Shown in pieces: positions 39,201 through 52,531 of a stretch of DNA of 64,000 nt (positions are counted from its first letter, which is position 1; the number at the start of each line of letters is the position of its first letter). The stretch lies in assembly GCA_003344405.1 (NCBI GenBank), contig NOWV01000026.1, positions 605,229 through 669,228 on the forward strand, given 5' to 3'. Source of the stretch: Trichoplax sp. H2 (lineage: Eukaryota > Placozoa > Uniplacotomia > Trichoplacea). Both the position numbers and the translations under genes were made by a program. Under the pieces are notes generated by a model. It worked only from the letters and a program-made list of their open reading frames with translations. It was not told the origin of the DNA and did no database searches.

Positions 39201-42200
39201 GACTTACTATAATTTCGATAAACTTCGATGACATCTTAAATACTATCAAGGAACGTAACTTAAAAGGCACGAATTCTTGTAAAAGGATATTTCAATCCAA
39301 ATTATCAATAGAACTATCATTTATAGACGAATAAGTGCCGTTTATTAAAGTTACTGACTACGATGGCGGTTGAGATATTGTCAAGACACTCGAAACGTTG
39401 AGGTCCGCCGAAAACTATTGCTTTTACTGTAATTATTATATATAAGGCCGTTCAATTTAAAACAGTTGCTGAAAAGTAGAAATTTACAATTAAAAATTAA
39501 TATAAAACGATAGATTAACTATGTGAGGATCTAATGAAATTAAAATCAACATGTATCGTCAAAGTTTGCCGAAATTATCATCACTTCATTAACCCGTAAA
39601 CATATCCAATTATGTTGCCACTACTGTGCATAGTGTCAAATTTTACGATTCTATGAAATTTTTTATATCAATAGAATTTAATAAAACTCAGTATAAATAC
39701 ACAATATAGCCTTTCATGTTTTTCACTTCAAACCGATGGTCATAATTTATTGACATCTTTATAACTTACCACCATGTGCTTGGTACAAATCAGCATAAAT
39801 TTTATTTGATAATTGGTATACTTTGTCTATACTGAACAATTAATAGCTATGAAACCAATCATTTGATAAAATTCGAGTGGTTTCAAAATTGCTTATCAAA
39901 ATAGATGATTATTTCGTTTATTAAGCTAGCGCCATCGCTAACTTTGAAGTAATATCTTTTCACAACTAATAAACTATTTGTTTGTCTTAAACGCAAATAT
40001 ATATCAATATAAAACGCGGACTATAAAAAAATCTTAATGTACGGTAGATAACTACTAGGCATAAAATTTGGAAATCTTTTAATCTCTCAAAGGGGCTAGT
40101 GTTCCATTCTCATAGATAGTCTGATGGCTCCTTAATATTAATCTATCGACAGTTTAATATGTGTTGCTATATCATATGCTAAGAAAATGTAAGTTTGCAG
40201 AAAATGAAGCGATTTAAGACACGAATGGGACTTTGGATCAAATCTATCGTACCTAATGTTATATCGAATTATAATAAAGTTAGTAGCTATTATCTGCGAC
40301 TATTAATAATAAATATGGCCTCGTTATACGATTGATCATGGATAAATCATGAGCAAGTATTATGTTACTTCATATTAACGTCGCATAATTACGTATTCAA
40401 AGAAGATTTCATTATCAATATTAATCTATCTTCTCTAAAAACAATTTATCCTTATATAGCCGGATTTCATAAAATGCATGAACCGTAACGAAATAAATCA
40501 AGCTGTTTCAGGGCTTTATGATCGTATCCTAGACTGAATTAATTCATTGACGATAATATTTATTGTACAGAAGATTGCTAAATACAGCATGTTTTATTTA
40601 ATTGGATTCTAAGTGTACCAATAAAGTGGCATTATGGCACTATTTGACTGTGCATAGAAATCTAGCGTTGATAATTATGCACTATACATTGAATAACACC
40701 TTTAGTATTATTCTCTTAAAATATCGAATATTTCTGATTGACAATAAAACGGGCATTTTTAATATGTATTAATTACGTTTTCTTGACCTTACTAATCATG
40801 TGTCTATATAAATGCCTAATTTCCTAAAAGTGGGCTACAATTATAATCTAGAATTAAAGTTTAACAAAGCTGTTCCTTTATTTCATGATCTTATTTAGCG
40901 TTTAAGATAATTCAGCTTTTTCATCATGCTGGCACTAAACTATGAATGATTAAGGCACTAATTCATATGTCTAATTAGATTGAACTTACATTATCAAATT
41001 CACTTTACTCCCAAGTATACACTAAGAATTACATCTTCAAGCTGATATTGATTAAATATCTTATCATTATTTACAGATGATGATTATAAATATCAGTTTT
41101 ATTTGTGTAAACAATATTTTATAAAATGTGTGCGCTCAGCATATATAGAAATCGATCTTATAAAGAGATTAAACGTAATAAATGCTTTAATTTAATTTAA
41201 CTATTTACTAATATGTATTTTTAAAACAATTGTAGTCAACTATGAATGTGAATATAATACAGCCTATTCATTAATGCTAATTTCCTGTAACATTGAACAT
41301 AGAAGAACTTTATTGAGCTTATTTTATTGAACCTAAATTTATCATATTATTACCAAGTTTAAAATGTGATATTAGCCACCCTATCTTATCAGATATAGCT
41401 ATGTTTTTTTCTTTGAAGTAATATTATAGGCTGGTATGCCATATACAGATTTAAATTAAGCCAGCTGAATCAACAGTGAATACAATAATAATACCCTTTT
41501 ACAGTGTTATTTCATTACTTTATCGAATTTAGTCTTTATCGAATTTAGTCTGTGGGTAAAAAGGAAAGAAATAAACGAAGTGGGAATAACAACGATAGCG
41601 ACGGTCCTTGACTATAATTTGTCTTCCATCCTTCATTGCAATAGTTTAAAGTGTAATAGACACGTCGTTATTTACCTATGTAAGTTCTCGTAAATTAAAA
41701 AGTTAGCAAATTTCATACAACCAATATTTATGTAGCCACTACAGTATCTAAAAATGGTGAAGTCCTTTATTAGCGATTTCAGATAGTAATATCAACAATT
41801 TCTAAAGATCGATATTTATTTAAACTGAAACAAATGGAGTTGCATTGGAAATTCAATAAGAATATTTTAGCATTGATATAACCTTTATTAAAATATAGAA
41901 ATCAGATAAAAATAGCCTATATCCGCCTTTTCTTAATGATACGCATACTTAATTTATATGCATAAACAATAAACGAAATAATAATAATAATCTTCAATGG
42001 TTTAGGTATTGAATATTTTATTACTGTTCGTCTATTAATTCCGCTACACCTTGAATAATGTAAATAAACTATTTATGTAATTTTAATGCTAGCCAGTATA
42101 AATTTTCGGAATCTCGATAAATTTAGATTCATATCGTGATAGCGATTTGTTAACAAGAGCGGTGGAGTGGTAAGGATAAATCTCCAATATAATTATATTA

Positions 42201-42752
42201 CTGTTTGTTCTAGGTTATAGAAAGTTGTAAATTAGAAACCTAAATTCATAAAAATTGATCTACGTACCTAATAGCATAATCTAGAGTTTCATTCCGTGCA
42301 TATTATTCAATCAATATATAAAAATTGCCCGGTCGTATTAACCTTATCTATTCGTTGAAAGAGGTATAACTATCGAATTTCAGATTATTTCTTTTTTGTT
42401 ATTATAATTGACTTGTCTAGCCAAAATATTGTGCAGCTAAATGCATTAATTTGCATATTCATTTATTATAGATTTTATTGGGTACCAAGCTATCGTAATT
42501 TGTTCGCATCGCTCTTACTGAATAATTACGTTTTGATACTATTCGATACTTAGATAAGATTTTTTCTTTATTGCGATAAATATACGTATAATACTACGGT
42601 ATTATTGGATTGATCCAATTCCTCTTGTCACGAACTTTTTGATCTCTGTCGCTAAGATTAAATGGATCTGAACATATTAAGTGAAGGAAAATAATTAATC
42701 TTTTCTATTCCATCATACCATTATAGAATCACGAACATTAATTGAATTTGAT
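36240..42752. other. Gene-poor AT-rich region
   Basis: About 6.5 kb without a supported gene. A 16-bp word (TTTATCGAATTTAGTC) is duplicated head to tail at 41519-41550. A more GC-rich patch at about 39340-39420 shows only short open frames. Undetected microexon genes are possible, since two such genes occur in this window. Confidence 0.35.
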
Positions 42753-44833
42753 ATGGCTTTTGGACACTACTTTCTGATTGTTTTATTATGCTTTATCGTC
42801 GTGCAAAGTTCTCCAGTTAAAAAGTAAGCAAATATATGCGCTAATATTACGTAATCATCATTCATCTTAATATTTAGAGTCTTCTGCTATAAGATTTTGA
42901 GTATTAAAGTATATTAAAATCGTTATAGCGATTTTATGTTAAAAGTATAACTTAGATGTTTTCAAGTAATGATGTATACCGTAGCACAGTATTATTTTGA
43001 TCATGTTTTAACTGAGAATAAATCTATCATGATGCTCGATCTATCAAGTCTTAAAGTAATATTACAGATAAATAAATGTTAAAGTCACAACAATTTTGCT
43101 TTAATGAATTTTCTGGGGTGCCTGAAAATATTAGAGAAGATAACATGCTCTTGGATAGGTTAGTGTTCTCATTCAGAAAATTACATTACGATGATGCATT
43201 CGATATAGCAGAATTCCGTTAAAAAATAAACTATGTATTTTCTTAACTTAAATCTTTGCTGTCCGACGCTCATAATTACAGCTCAGTAAATTTTTATGGC
43301 ACGTTGAATAATTTAATGTTGATTTAAACTAAATAGTTATAATACATTTTGAGAGTGCGGTTTCTAATATTGACTTTTACTCTTATCTTTTACGTCAGAT
43401 ACATGGACAATTCAGCAAAGAGGTAAGACACATGCTTATCTTTAAGTTTGCTTTTGCTTCAATCTATACACCATATATAAATTAGGTAAAAGTTAGTCTA
43501 AAGCAAAAAGGTCATTTATGTCGATGATTCTTCATTTAAAGTATTGCTATCTTACTGCTATTCCTTTACCATAAACCAGCTTATAATTTAGTATTAGTCC
43601 TAGTCTATGACTAACTCTATTTCGAATAAGATTACTATAAGGGCAAAATAGTACCTTAACACCAATATCCATATAGGGATTAGTACCAAGTTTTAGCTTT
43701 CAAATATAATAATATACGAGTACAAGAACTTCAGAGCTAAAACTAAATACTTCTCATAATTCTAATATTCTATGTATTAATAATTACTAATATTTAATTT
43801 AAAAATATTCATATTTTCTAGCGAAGAATTTCGGTAAGCATAGCGCTATTATATCACAATGTAATCATAATCACATTGCAATACAAGTTACGCTGACTGC
43901 AAACTAATTCTATCCCCCAAAAAACTATGCTAGACGCAGTGGATTTCCTTGGAAGAGGTAAGAGTATGAATTTAAAACTTGTAGGTGATAATATCTATTT
44001 CTTAGAAGAAGCTAATATCTAAAAGCATACCTAGTAACGTTCGCGGTTTATGCGAATATGTAGTTGATTAGTGCGAATAAATACAGTATCTATTGCTCTG
44101 AAGTCATAAATTAGCTCCGTATCTCTAAAGGGTATGGCTTTATTTTCTTGCTTAAAGTATGCATTGCCATATTTACCCTGATAAAGAATGATTAAAATGA
44201 TTTTCTTGAGTATCTTTTTAGATAATTACTAAATACTCGATAATCATTTCTACATATCGATAATTTTAGGGACCAAAATCCAACAGAGGGGTGAGAATAA
44301 GACTAAATCAGCATGAGATAATCATGGCTATAGAACTAACAAAAGCTACTATTTATCATTAAATATTCCCACTACAAGATAATTGCAATTAACATAAAAT
44401 ATTTTTTATACCTTATTTAAAAAATACCGTAAAAATTTAGGCCGGAATTTCTTTGGAAAAGGTGAATGATATATGTAGAAGATATTATCGACGATTTCTA
44501 TTATTTTATGAACCTAGAGTTACTGATTACATCATTTACAGTGTGTTTCACTACCCTTCCGATATAAAATATACCGATATACTTACTGTTCCTTGATTAA
44601 ATAATATTTAACACCAGCTTACTATTTTACTGTACTTCATTTATTTTCATAATAGGTCAGAAGACCGTGCTCTAGATTTTGAAGAAGCAAAAATCATGGA
44701 AAACTTGAAACAGAAGTATAACAAGGCTGAACTTGATGCGTTCATGGAAGGTTTAATGATTCAAAAAGCTTTAAAAGCTTATCTAAAAGCTAACATGTTC
44801 AAAGCCTTTAAGAAAGCATCTTTACAGCATTAA
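42753..44833 (+). CDS. Microexon peptide-hormone-like precursor (FxW peptides)
   Basis: Seven exons, joined by eye: 42753-42823, 43399-43422, 43822-43833, 43934-43957, 44270-44290, 44441-44461, 44656-44833. All introns are GT-AG and all fall in phase 2. The inner exons are 24, 12, 24, 21 and 21 nt. The product has 116 residues. A signal peptide (MAFGHYFLIVLLCFIVVQSS) leads, then RRSGFPWKR at 36-44 and GPEFLWKR at 51-58, that is two peptides ending F-x-W just before a KR prohormone-convertase site. A 58-residue C-terminal part follows with an acidic start (SEDRALDFEE) and a Lys-rich amphipathic end (KALKAYLKANMFKAFKK). The layout fits a neuropeptide or secreted peptide precursor. The basic tail could alternatively be membrane-active. 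I cannot match it to a named family. The splice phase consistency and dibasic placement support it; each microexon alone is weak evidence. Confidence 0.72.
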
Positions 44834-47326
44834 TATCCGTGAAAGCTGAAATTCTACTGAGAATTGGCAGGTTAGGATAAATATATAAATGATCAATGTT
44901 CACTTCTAATATTATAAACTACTAACCTCCAGAATGGTATACGTATATAACTTCTTAAAACGGTGCCATAATGATTACGTTTATGTTCACTAGGTGCAGT
45001 ATGTTCTAATATACGATCTGGAAAGCAGAAAGACTTAAATTTGAGACCAGTGATATTCTAGGATTAAGATATCAAATTTACTGCAATTGCAGCAATAGTG
45101 AAACTCTAGCAATAATAATTCACGTAATAAATATGCATATATTCGTGCACAATTCTCTAGTCTATAGTGTCAATTAAGTACCAATATTATAATACAGCAA
45201 TATTTGAGTTTACGTGTATACCTGAAGTAAAGAATTTGCAGCACTAATGTTTAAAAAATTACGATAGTTATTGCTATAATCGTAATTGTGGTCTATTTCA
45301 ATCTGAATAAATCTGCATAGAACCATTGAAAGAATGATATGCCAGGAATAGAGCTGTAAATGTTGTAACAGTAGGAAAATAAAATAAAGCTTATAGATCC
45401 GAAACTTCATATCCTTTCGCATCCTTCATAAATATTCTACCATGCTTGCTCAATTCTCAGACAATATATTTGAATGTGTACCTTACCTGAATGCAACTAC
45501 GAGTGATGTGTTGTAATAATACATAAAACTGCCTCAGTTTAATAGTTACTTAACGAAAGATGTCTTCAATTCTATAGACTATTTCATGATAGCCATGATG
45601 TTGAAATCTATTCTTGCTCTTTAGTTTTCGAATTTAGAAACACGAAAATTATGTTTTACTGTATGCAATGAAATAATTAGCTTACTCTTTACAATTTAAT
45701 TTTACCTAGCCGCTTCAGATTGATCACGAAGCACTATAAAGCTAATCCGATAGCAGATGCTCAAGAATGCGTTATCGTGTCTTATATCCTATTACTTTGT
45801 ATAAACCTTTACTGCTAACTCAAAACATATAGCGATATCTGCTTCACTAAATAAAAGTTATTTCTTTTTACTATTAATGATTTTTTAGAATTTAATATAT
45901 TTCTATTTTATAAAAACCCTCAAATAAACAATCATGAATGGATATTATTATATTCCGTCCTCCATTTTACTTACTAATATGATACAAGTACGAAAGAATT
46001 GCAATCTTTCTACTTTGAACTACCCCATGTGTTTGAATATATCACAAATTTAAGCACGTGTCGTAGTTACTAGCATGAAGATTACTCATCAAATGCTACT
46101 GTACATTTCATATTTTAATATGAAATGTATCAGCGAAATTCTAAAAGTTACGAAACCAAGCACAGAGGGTATACCAACGTGGAAGAAATTATCGATATGC
46201 GTGTTTATTTGATAAAACTTATCTACGGATTATAATCGACTATCCATATACGTAGTTCAATGTTTATCGAGTGATCATACTTACCGAATAAACCATTATC
46301 GGGAAACTGTTCAAAATTTAAGTGTATTTCGGACCAGTAACAAGGAAGTTACTCTATTACAATTACATTGCGACCAAAGTAGACTATTTCGACAAACAAA
46401 ATAACCGTTGAATTGTTCATGCTTTTTGATATCGAAAATGCCACTATTTCTCTATTATTTGGCCAATATAATAAATAAATATATACAATAGGAAAAAAAT
46501 TTCGCAATAAGTAATTTTCGTGTACGTTCTTAGAAACATTCCACAGTAGTAGCCTTTATTTAGAGTTCATGCTGGATTACAATTTTTATATCTTCAACAA
46601 ATGATGCTGATATATACCACAAGCAATAAGTAATGAAATATTAAGAGTACTATAATCCTAGCGCTATTGATATTCATTACATAGAAGCTTCTTTTAAATA
46701 ATGATCGTTGCATAGTCAATATCATAACAATAAGTAAGTATCATTATTACCTATTTCGAAATTAGTCCAGGCATACACATTAATATAATCTAGTTAGTAG
46801 CGATAATAATGGAAATCTACGCCTTGCCTGCATGCGTAAAAGCGACTCATCATATTATTACATCGGATCTTCATCAATATACCAGAGTAATGGTTACAAG
46901 TGATGTTATTTTCAAATTGTTAGAACTTAGGTGAAAACTGCGACAATAGTGATACTGCCAGGCCGTTTATTAAAATACATCTTTTGGTCCTGTGTATTTG
47001 TAGCAGTTTTTAGGTATTATAAAACTAGGTCATGTTCTAGTATCTTCCTAATGTGTTTATAGAAGGCATTGCTAAGATTATCCGTTCTAATGATTTGTTT
47101 ATTGAATTTCTTATTAAAATAGTGCTGTCGTAATTTGGAAAATGCCTTTATATGTTTATCTAACGCCTGGGATAGCAATTTATATGAGTGAGCTTGGCTC
47201 ATGCACTTTATCGGACTAACACTGTGATAAAGATCACAGTTAATTCATTCGGACCAGATCAAGATTAGGTTCCCGTTATAGTAATCTCCATAAGAAAATA
47301 CGGATAGTTTATCAAAATAATATCAT
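44834..47326. other. Region between peptide precursor and minus-strand P450
   Basis: About 2.5 kb. A minus-strand frame at 45210-45422 (70 codons) has a hydrophobic start (KLYFIFLLLQHL) resembling a signal peptide and a possible GTATAC donor near its end; I cannot find partner exons. A 13-bp inverted repeat (TACATTTCATATT and its complement) sits at 46102-46129. The frame at 47017-47202 on the minus strand shows no motif and lies beyond the P450 stop. Confidence 0.35.
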
Positions 47327-50300
47327 TTAGATAAGTATTGGTTCCACTTTTAATTGGATTAATGGGTTGGGCAGAATGAACATACCACATCGACGTGGTT
47401 CAATGCGCTGATTTGCGGAAGGTAAACTAAATTTGAAATTAAATAATAACTTAGCCAAAGTAATCTTCATTTCGGTCATAGCAAATCTTTTGCCCATACA
47501 GGTACGTGAACCGATAGAAAAAGATAAAACCCCATGATCTCGAACGTCTTCACGTTTAAATCGTTCCGGATTAAACTCATTACCATTTGGAAATGCATCA
47601 TCGCACCTATAGTTTAGTTATTAATGCACAAAAATAATAAAAAATTACCAATTTAGCAATTAAGTTCAAGATTTGTAGAAAATATTGCGTATTGCAATAA
47701 GTACGTGGTACTGGTACCTCTGGCAAACAGCTAAGGCAATATATATAAGGGTTCCAGCAGGAATTTTATAATTTTGTATGACATCATCTTTCTTAGCGAC
47801 ACGTCGCAGAACGTCAACTGGAGGATACAGTCTTATGTATATAGATAGGAAGTTTTAACTGCAAGTATTATTAATATGATAAGTGCTATAAGTACTATGA
47901 GAGCAAACCTAAGCGTTTCCATGATAATAAATTCAATATATTTCAGTTGGTCTAAATCAGAATTAGCTAGATCACGATCTTGTCGTAGTACATTCTGAAT
48001 CTCTGTTCGTGCTTTATCCTGAATTTTAGGATGTTTCGCTAATAAATATAGCGTCCATGACAATGCAGCTGTAGCAGTCTAAATTAAAGAAAAGTACATG
48101 TAGATCTAAGCATTTGATATTAGATGAATCAACCAATTTATTAAACATAAATGTCGATTGATTACCTCACGTCCTGCCATCATAAATGTTAAAATATTGT
48201 CACGTAGCTGCTTATCCGTAAATGCCGGTTTACCAGTCTCATCTTTAATGTCCATTAGAATATCCAACAGATCGACATCTGAAATTAATTACATAATCAT
48301 TAGACAATACGGTGCAAAATGGATTATCTCGACACTTGCGTATAAAAAATAACCGAACCGGATGTTGATCTCTGTCTTGAATTTCTCTTTAATGCTATCG
48401 TAGAATCGATCGCTTTACGCACAACACTTAATCCTGCTTCAATTTCACGGTTGCATGCCAAAGGAAGATACTGAAAATATGGTATAAACTGTACCAAGCT
48501 AAAATAGAAATTTATTGGTAGGCTTTTTAGTCTTTTTTACGAATAATGTTAACAAAGCAATTGCAGGCTCATTTATCGTAATTAATGATGAATATAAGGC
48601 TCATTCATACCCGAATAACTGCCCGGTAACAGCACGATTGAAAACTGCGCTAATATTCTTAGCATCTATATTACACCCAGATAAAGCCTCAAACTCATAT
48701 CCAAAGGTACAACGACCCATAATATCAAGAGTCTAAAATTAAAACCGCTCAATAAGACTAAAGATCTTCTGATTCCAATTAACTGGGTTGGCACTATCGA
48801 TAAGTGCTATGTATACTACTGTAGAAATACTAGTAGCTTCAATATGTTCATTTAGTACTTTTGCCATGCTATCGTTATGAATTGAATTAGTTTCCTTGAA
48901 GATTTATTTTAGTACAACAATTTCAAGGAATTATGAATATTATACAACATACCAATTGTTTAAAATATTTTTGGACACAGATAATACCATCATTGCTCTG
49001 TGAAAGATTATGTCGCCATAGTTGACATAAGGAAGTTGCATACATATTGAACACAGTAGTCATGACTATAAATGAAAAGGAAATGAAGTCAATTTATAAT
49101 ACGTCTATAGCAAATTAATGGACAATTTATCAATATTGTATCAACTTAGTAAAAGTAAAATAACAATACCAGTGATGCTATCTGCATTGAAAGCAGCCGG
49201 TGCGATCATTCCTCTATATTTTGCATGATCCCTTCCAGTAGAAGCCATCACACCATCTCCAATAAGGCGTTGATTGACCCTAGTAAAGACACAAATGCAC
49301 AAATAATCCTATATATTAGACGATATAAGTATGGGCCCTCTATCTAACAGCAGTTAAGGGCTAATTTTTTTATTCTTTTTTTTATGCTTTCAGAATTTAA
49401 GATTTAGTAATTATCGAAGTTAATAGAAACATAAAGATATGTTTTCTTGGTATATACTGTATTGATTTTTCACTTACTGAAAGGCTTTCTGTTTTTCATA
49501 GTTCTTGTGATTAACGATTAAAACATGATTTATAGCTTTGGGGCAACTGATCATGACAATATCTTCGTTGAATACGTTATGAAAGTGTACAAATTTGCCG
49601 TATTTCTCAGTCCATCTAAAAAGTCATATTAAATCGATCATTTCTGAATAATGTAGAGTAGGGGTACTATTTTAATGTCGTATTAGTTTATTTAAAATCC
49701 TATTTGTTACTAAAAGCAAGCATTGTAAAAACAATCATTACAGAATCCTGTATCGCTATAGCTACTCTTACTTGATTTCGATTTCCATTGGCCTTGATGA
49801 GTATAAATCATAAAGATTGCCAATGACGGGACGAAAAGCTGGCCCAGGCATCTAGATAATTACGATAATATGCATACCTAATAATGCTTACGATAATTTT
49901 TACTCTTTTGCACGGCAGAATTATGGGCTAAGAAGTAACGTCACAACTGCTATAAAAGTTGTTCATTTATTACATCAATTTCGATGATGCAATGTCAGTT
50001 TGCTTTGTTAGCATCCTCAAGTAATAATAACAAGCATCTAAGTATACAATTATAAATTTGTGAATAAGAGAAAAATTAAAATAAACAGAAGTATCGGATT
50101 CACTATTGATAACGCAAAACCATTGGACGTTTGATAAACTTCTTAATTGCAATACTGTATTCACTTTTAGGATTGCTCGCATCTACGCGTAACTTACATC
50201 CTACAGAAGAAAGGGCATCATCTCTGATCAATTGCTATAGCAATCCACTAGTATACAGTATGATAGCGCTTCGCTAGACCATGGACTATCCATCTACAGT

Positions 50301-50840
50301 ACGAGGCTGGAAAACGATTGACGATGACGTTGTAGCCCACTTTGTTATCCACTACTCGTTGAAAATTGTATATTCCTTATGGTATAATGGCATTTTTTCT
50401 GTGCGATATGATGACAAGTTAGGCTTACTTTTACAGTCCATAAGTAGTAATACGATATTGATGTCGATTAGGATACCTGTATGATCATGGTTTATGATAT
50501 GATGATACTATACTGGTGTAGTCACCTGTTGCAGGAATAACGCTACGTTAGCAACAACATGGACGCCATCGTCATCCTATCCGCTAGAGTAGTTTTTGTA
50601 TCACACTTTCTCTCCCATGGACTGATTTACTATTCGTTATGGAGGATTGATCATGCCATACTTTGATCGATTGGGTACAAATCAGTAGATTGATAATATC
50701 GATCCTACCTGTTTTAATGGCGAAAAGTACGGCTTAATGAAACATTTATATGCAACATAGACCGCATAAGTTGCCAATGATACCTTGAATCCAACCTTGA
50801 TGACATACGTAAACGACGATGAGTTGTCATTTAGCGTCAT
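47327..50840 (-). CDS. Microsomal cytochrome P450 (minus strand)
   Basis: Eleven exons in transcript order: 50709-50840, 49772-49851, 49478-49615, 49170-49279, 48953-49065, 48611-48732, 48359-48498, 48166-48278, 47909-48078, 47718-47831, 47327-47606. All are GT-AG and in phase, giving 503 residues, the usual P450 size. An N-terminal membrane anchor (VSLATYAVYVAYKCF) is followed by the proline hinge MPGPAFRPVIGN, I-helix MAGRETAT, K-helix ETLR, the FNPERF region and the heme loop FSIGSRTCMG with Cys447 as heme ligand. It should be an ER haem monooxygenase using P450 reductase. The I-helix reads ET-A where the neighbour has ET-T; the oxygen-activating Thr is kept. It resembles CYP3/CYP4/CYP46-type animal P450s; substrate unknown. 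I start at ATG 50840 (MTLND); an in-frame ATG at 50879 would add 13 residues. Confidence 0.92.
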
Positions 50841-52531
50841 TTCGCAGAAACGATCATAACAAGATGTGTAATAGAACAACTTAATTTTTATAGCTAGTGC
50901 GTTGCGATGGATGGTGAAGTTGAAGGCACTAATCTTGTAATTTAGCTATTGCTTGGCGTATTTGCCACTCAACGCCTTACAGTACAGGACTTGAGAATTC
51001 TATTGATTATTTATTTATTTTTAGAAGTCTGATGCCGTAAATAAACTGTTTCTCGATGTCTGCACGGCAGTCTAGTACAGTCTGTACTGTACGTTACCGT
51101 CCTAAGCCTGTTACAGTACAGTGTATAGTACTGTAGTGGGAGGCCGAGTATCATCCATTGTACTGAAGTACTGTACTGTACAGTACAGTACGACGAAGTG
51201 ATAGTGAGTTTATTGATACTTGATACTCGATAGGGTATCGGCGGTATTGGGCCAATAGATATACCGTCGTCTTTCAGACTATCCGCCTCAATATCAGGCC
51301 AAAACACAAACTACTGTATCAGGCTAAGAATGGATACAACCCTTCCAAAAACACAGTTGTCGCTTGACAAGAGTACTATGACAGTCGGTTCCATCCAGCA
51401 GAGTACTGCAATGGCGAAAATCCTGCATAATTAATTCATGAATCCTAGTTCTGCCAGTAGTGTATCAAGAGCGCTTTGATGTCGTCATCATGGACTTCGA
51501 CCCCAGTACAGTACGGTACAGTACAGTACAGTATTTGTACTGTAAATTACAATCAAGTACTGTACTGTACAGTGTACAGTACCATACCGTACGATACACA
51601 GTACTGTACAGTATGCACTGAGCACCGACGTACTGAGTGTGAACCAGTTCGAATCAGAGTACTTTAAGTTACCCTAAAATCACGAGTGTGAATCAAAAGG
51701 TAATAAGAATTATACGAATATAAAGCTGAATAACTTGGCTATTGAATTTAATTGATTAAAATGAGGTTATTTGAGCAACTTTTACGTAATATTGTATTAA
51801 ATTCCGAATTTTCTACAGTACTAAGTAAAAAACATGGAAATCTACAGTAACCATCGCTCCTCCCAGGGTAAGATATCCTACTGTACACTAGTGTACAGTA
51901 CTGTACAGTACAATTATTATGAGACTACAGTAGACACTGTACAGTACAGTAGACACAACGCAGCTGATTTGAGTACTGTACAGTACAGTAGTTGTACTGT
52001 AAGTTACAATCAAGTACTGTACTGTACTGTACACTGTACAGTACAGTGTACAGTACAGTACTGTACAGTACCATACCGTATGATACACAGTACAGTACTG
52101 TACTGTACACTGTACAGTACTGTTCTGTTGTGAAAGTGAAGAATCTGCCTGAGACACCGACTATGTACTGTACACTGTACTGTACTGTACAGTACAGTAC
52201 AGTACAGTAGGATTATTATGAGACTAGATAGAAGTTGAACAACACAACTGATTTCAGATTTGAGATTTCAGACGCCGGCCGGTACAGTCCAGTACTGTAC
52301 AGTGCACAGTGCACAGTACTGTCCTGAAATGTACTGTACACTGTACGGTACAGCAGGATTATTATCAGGCAGACACAACACAGCTGATTGGAGATTTCAG
52401 ACGCCGGTCGGTTTTCCTGGCTGATTTCTGTTGGAATCATCCTGTGTTACCAGAGGATATTATTATTATCCGAGTAACAGGCGTATATCCACCTTCTTAT
52501 CCAGTTGATTAACATCATTTTCCGTGCTATC
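50841..52531. promoter_or_regulatory. Shared 5' region of two divergent P450 genes
   Basis: The start codons of the two P450 genes face away from each other across 1.7 kb. The interval is therefore a candidate bidirectional control region, by position only. It is largely made of the CTGTACAG repeat cluster 3 and linked composite units. I cannot name a TATA box or a known response element in it. Frames of 60-99 codons at 51011-52440 on both strands come from repeats. The plus-strand frame at 50281-50484 has no family signal. Confidence 0.4.
51077..52375. repeat. CTGTACAG palindromic repeat cluster 3 with composite units
   Basis: Three blocks (about 51077-51192, 51505-51620, 51880-52375) of ACTGTACAGT/GTACAGTAC words. 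Two larger units are repeated. One starts TTGTACTGTAARTTACAATC and runs to ACCATACCGTA, at about 51534-51600 and 51992-52085. The other starts GATTATTATGAGAC, passes CACAACACAGCTGATT and ends ATTTCAGACGCCGG, at about 52210-52285 and 52350-52408, with a partial copy from 51912. The unit structure recalls cluster 2. Confidence 0.9.

Noticed and set aside
46793-46935. About 40-codon plus-strand frame starting MEIYALPACVKATHH
   Set aside because: No family motif or splice context; length is within chance expectation.
48515-48736. 73-codon plus-strand frame
   Set aside because: Antisense of the minus-strand P450 exon containing TLDIMGRCTFGYEF.
51834-52210. Overlapping frames of 60-99 codons on both strands, rich in Tyr, Cys, Thr and Val
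   Set aside because: They read through the CTGTACAG repeat in several frames at once; the composition follows from the repeat. The same applies at 3049-3436 and 11614-12032.
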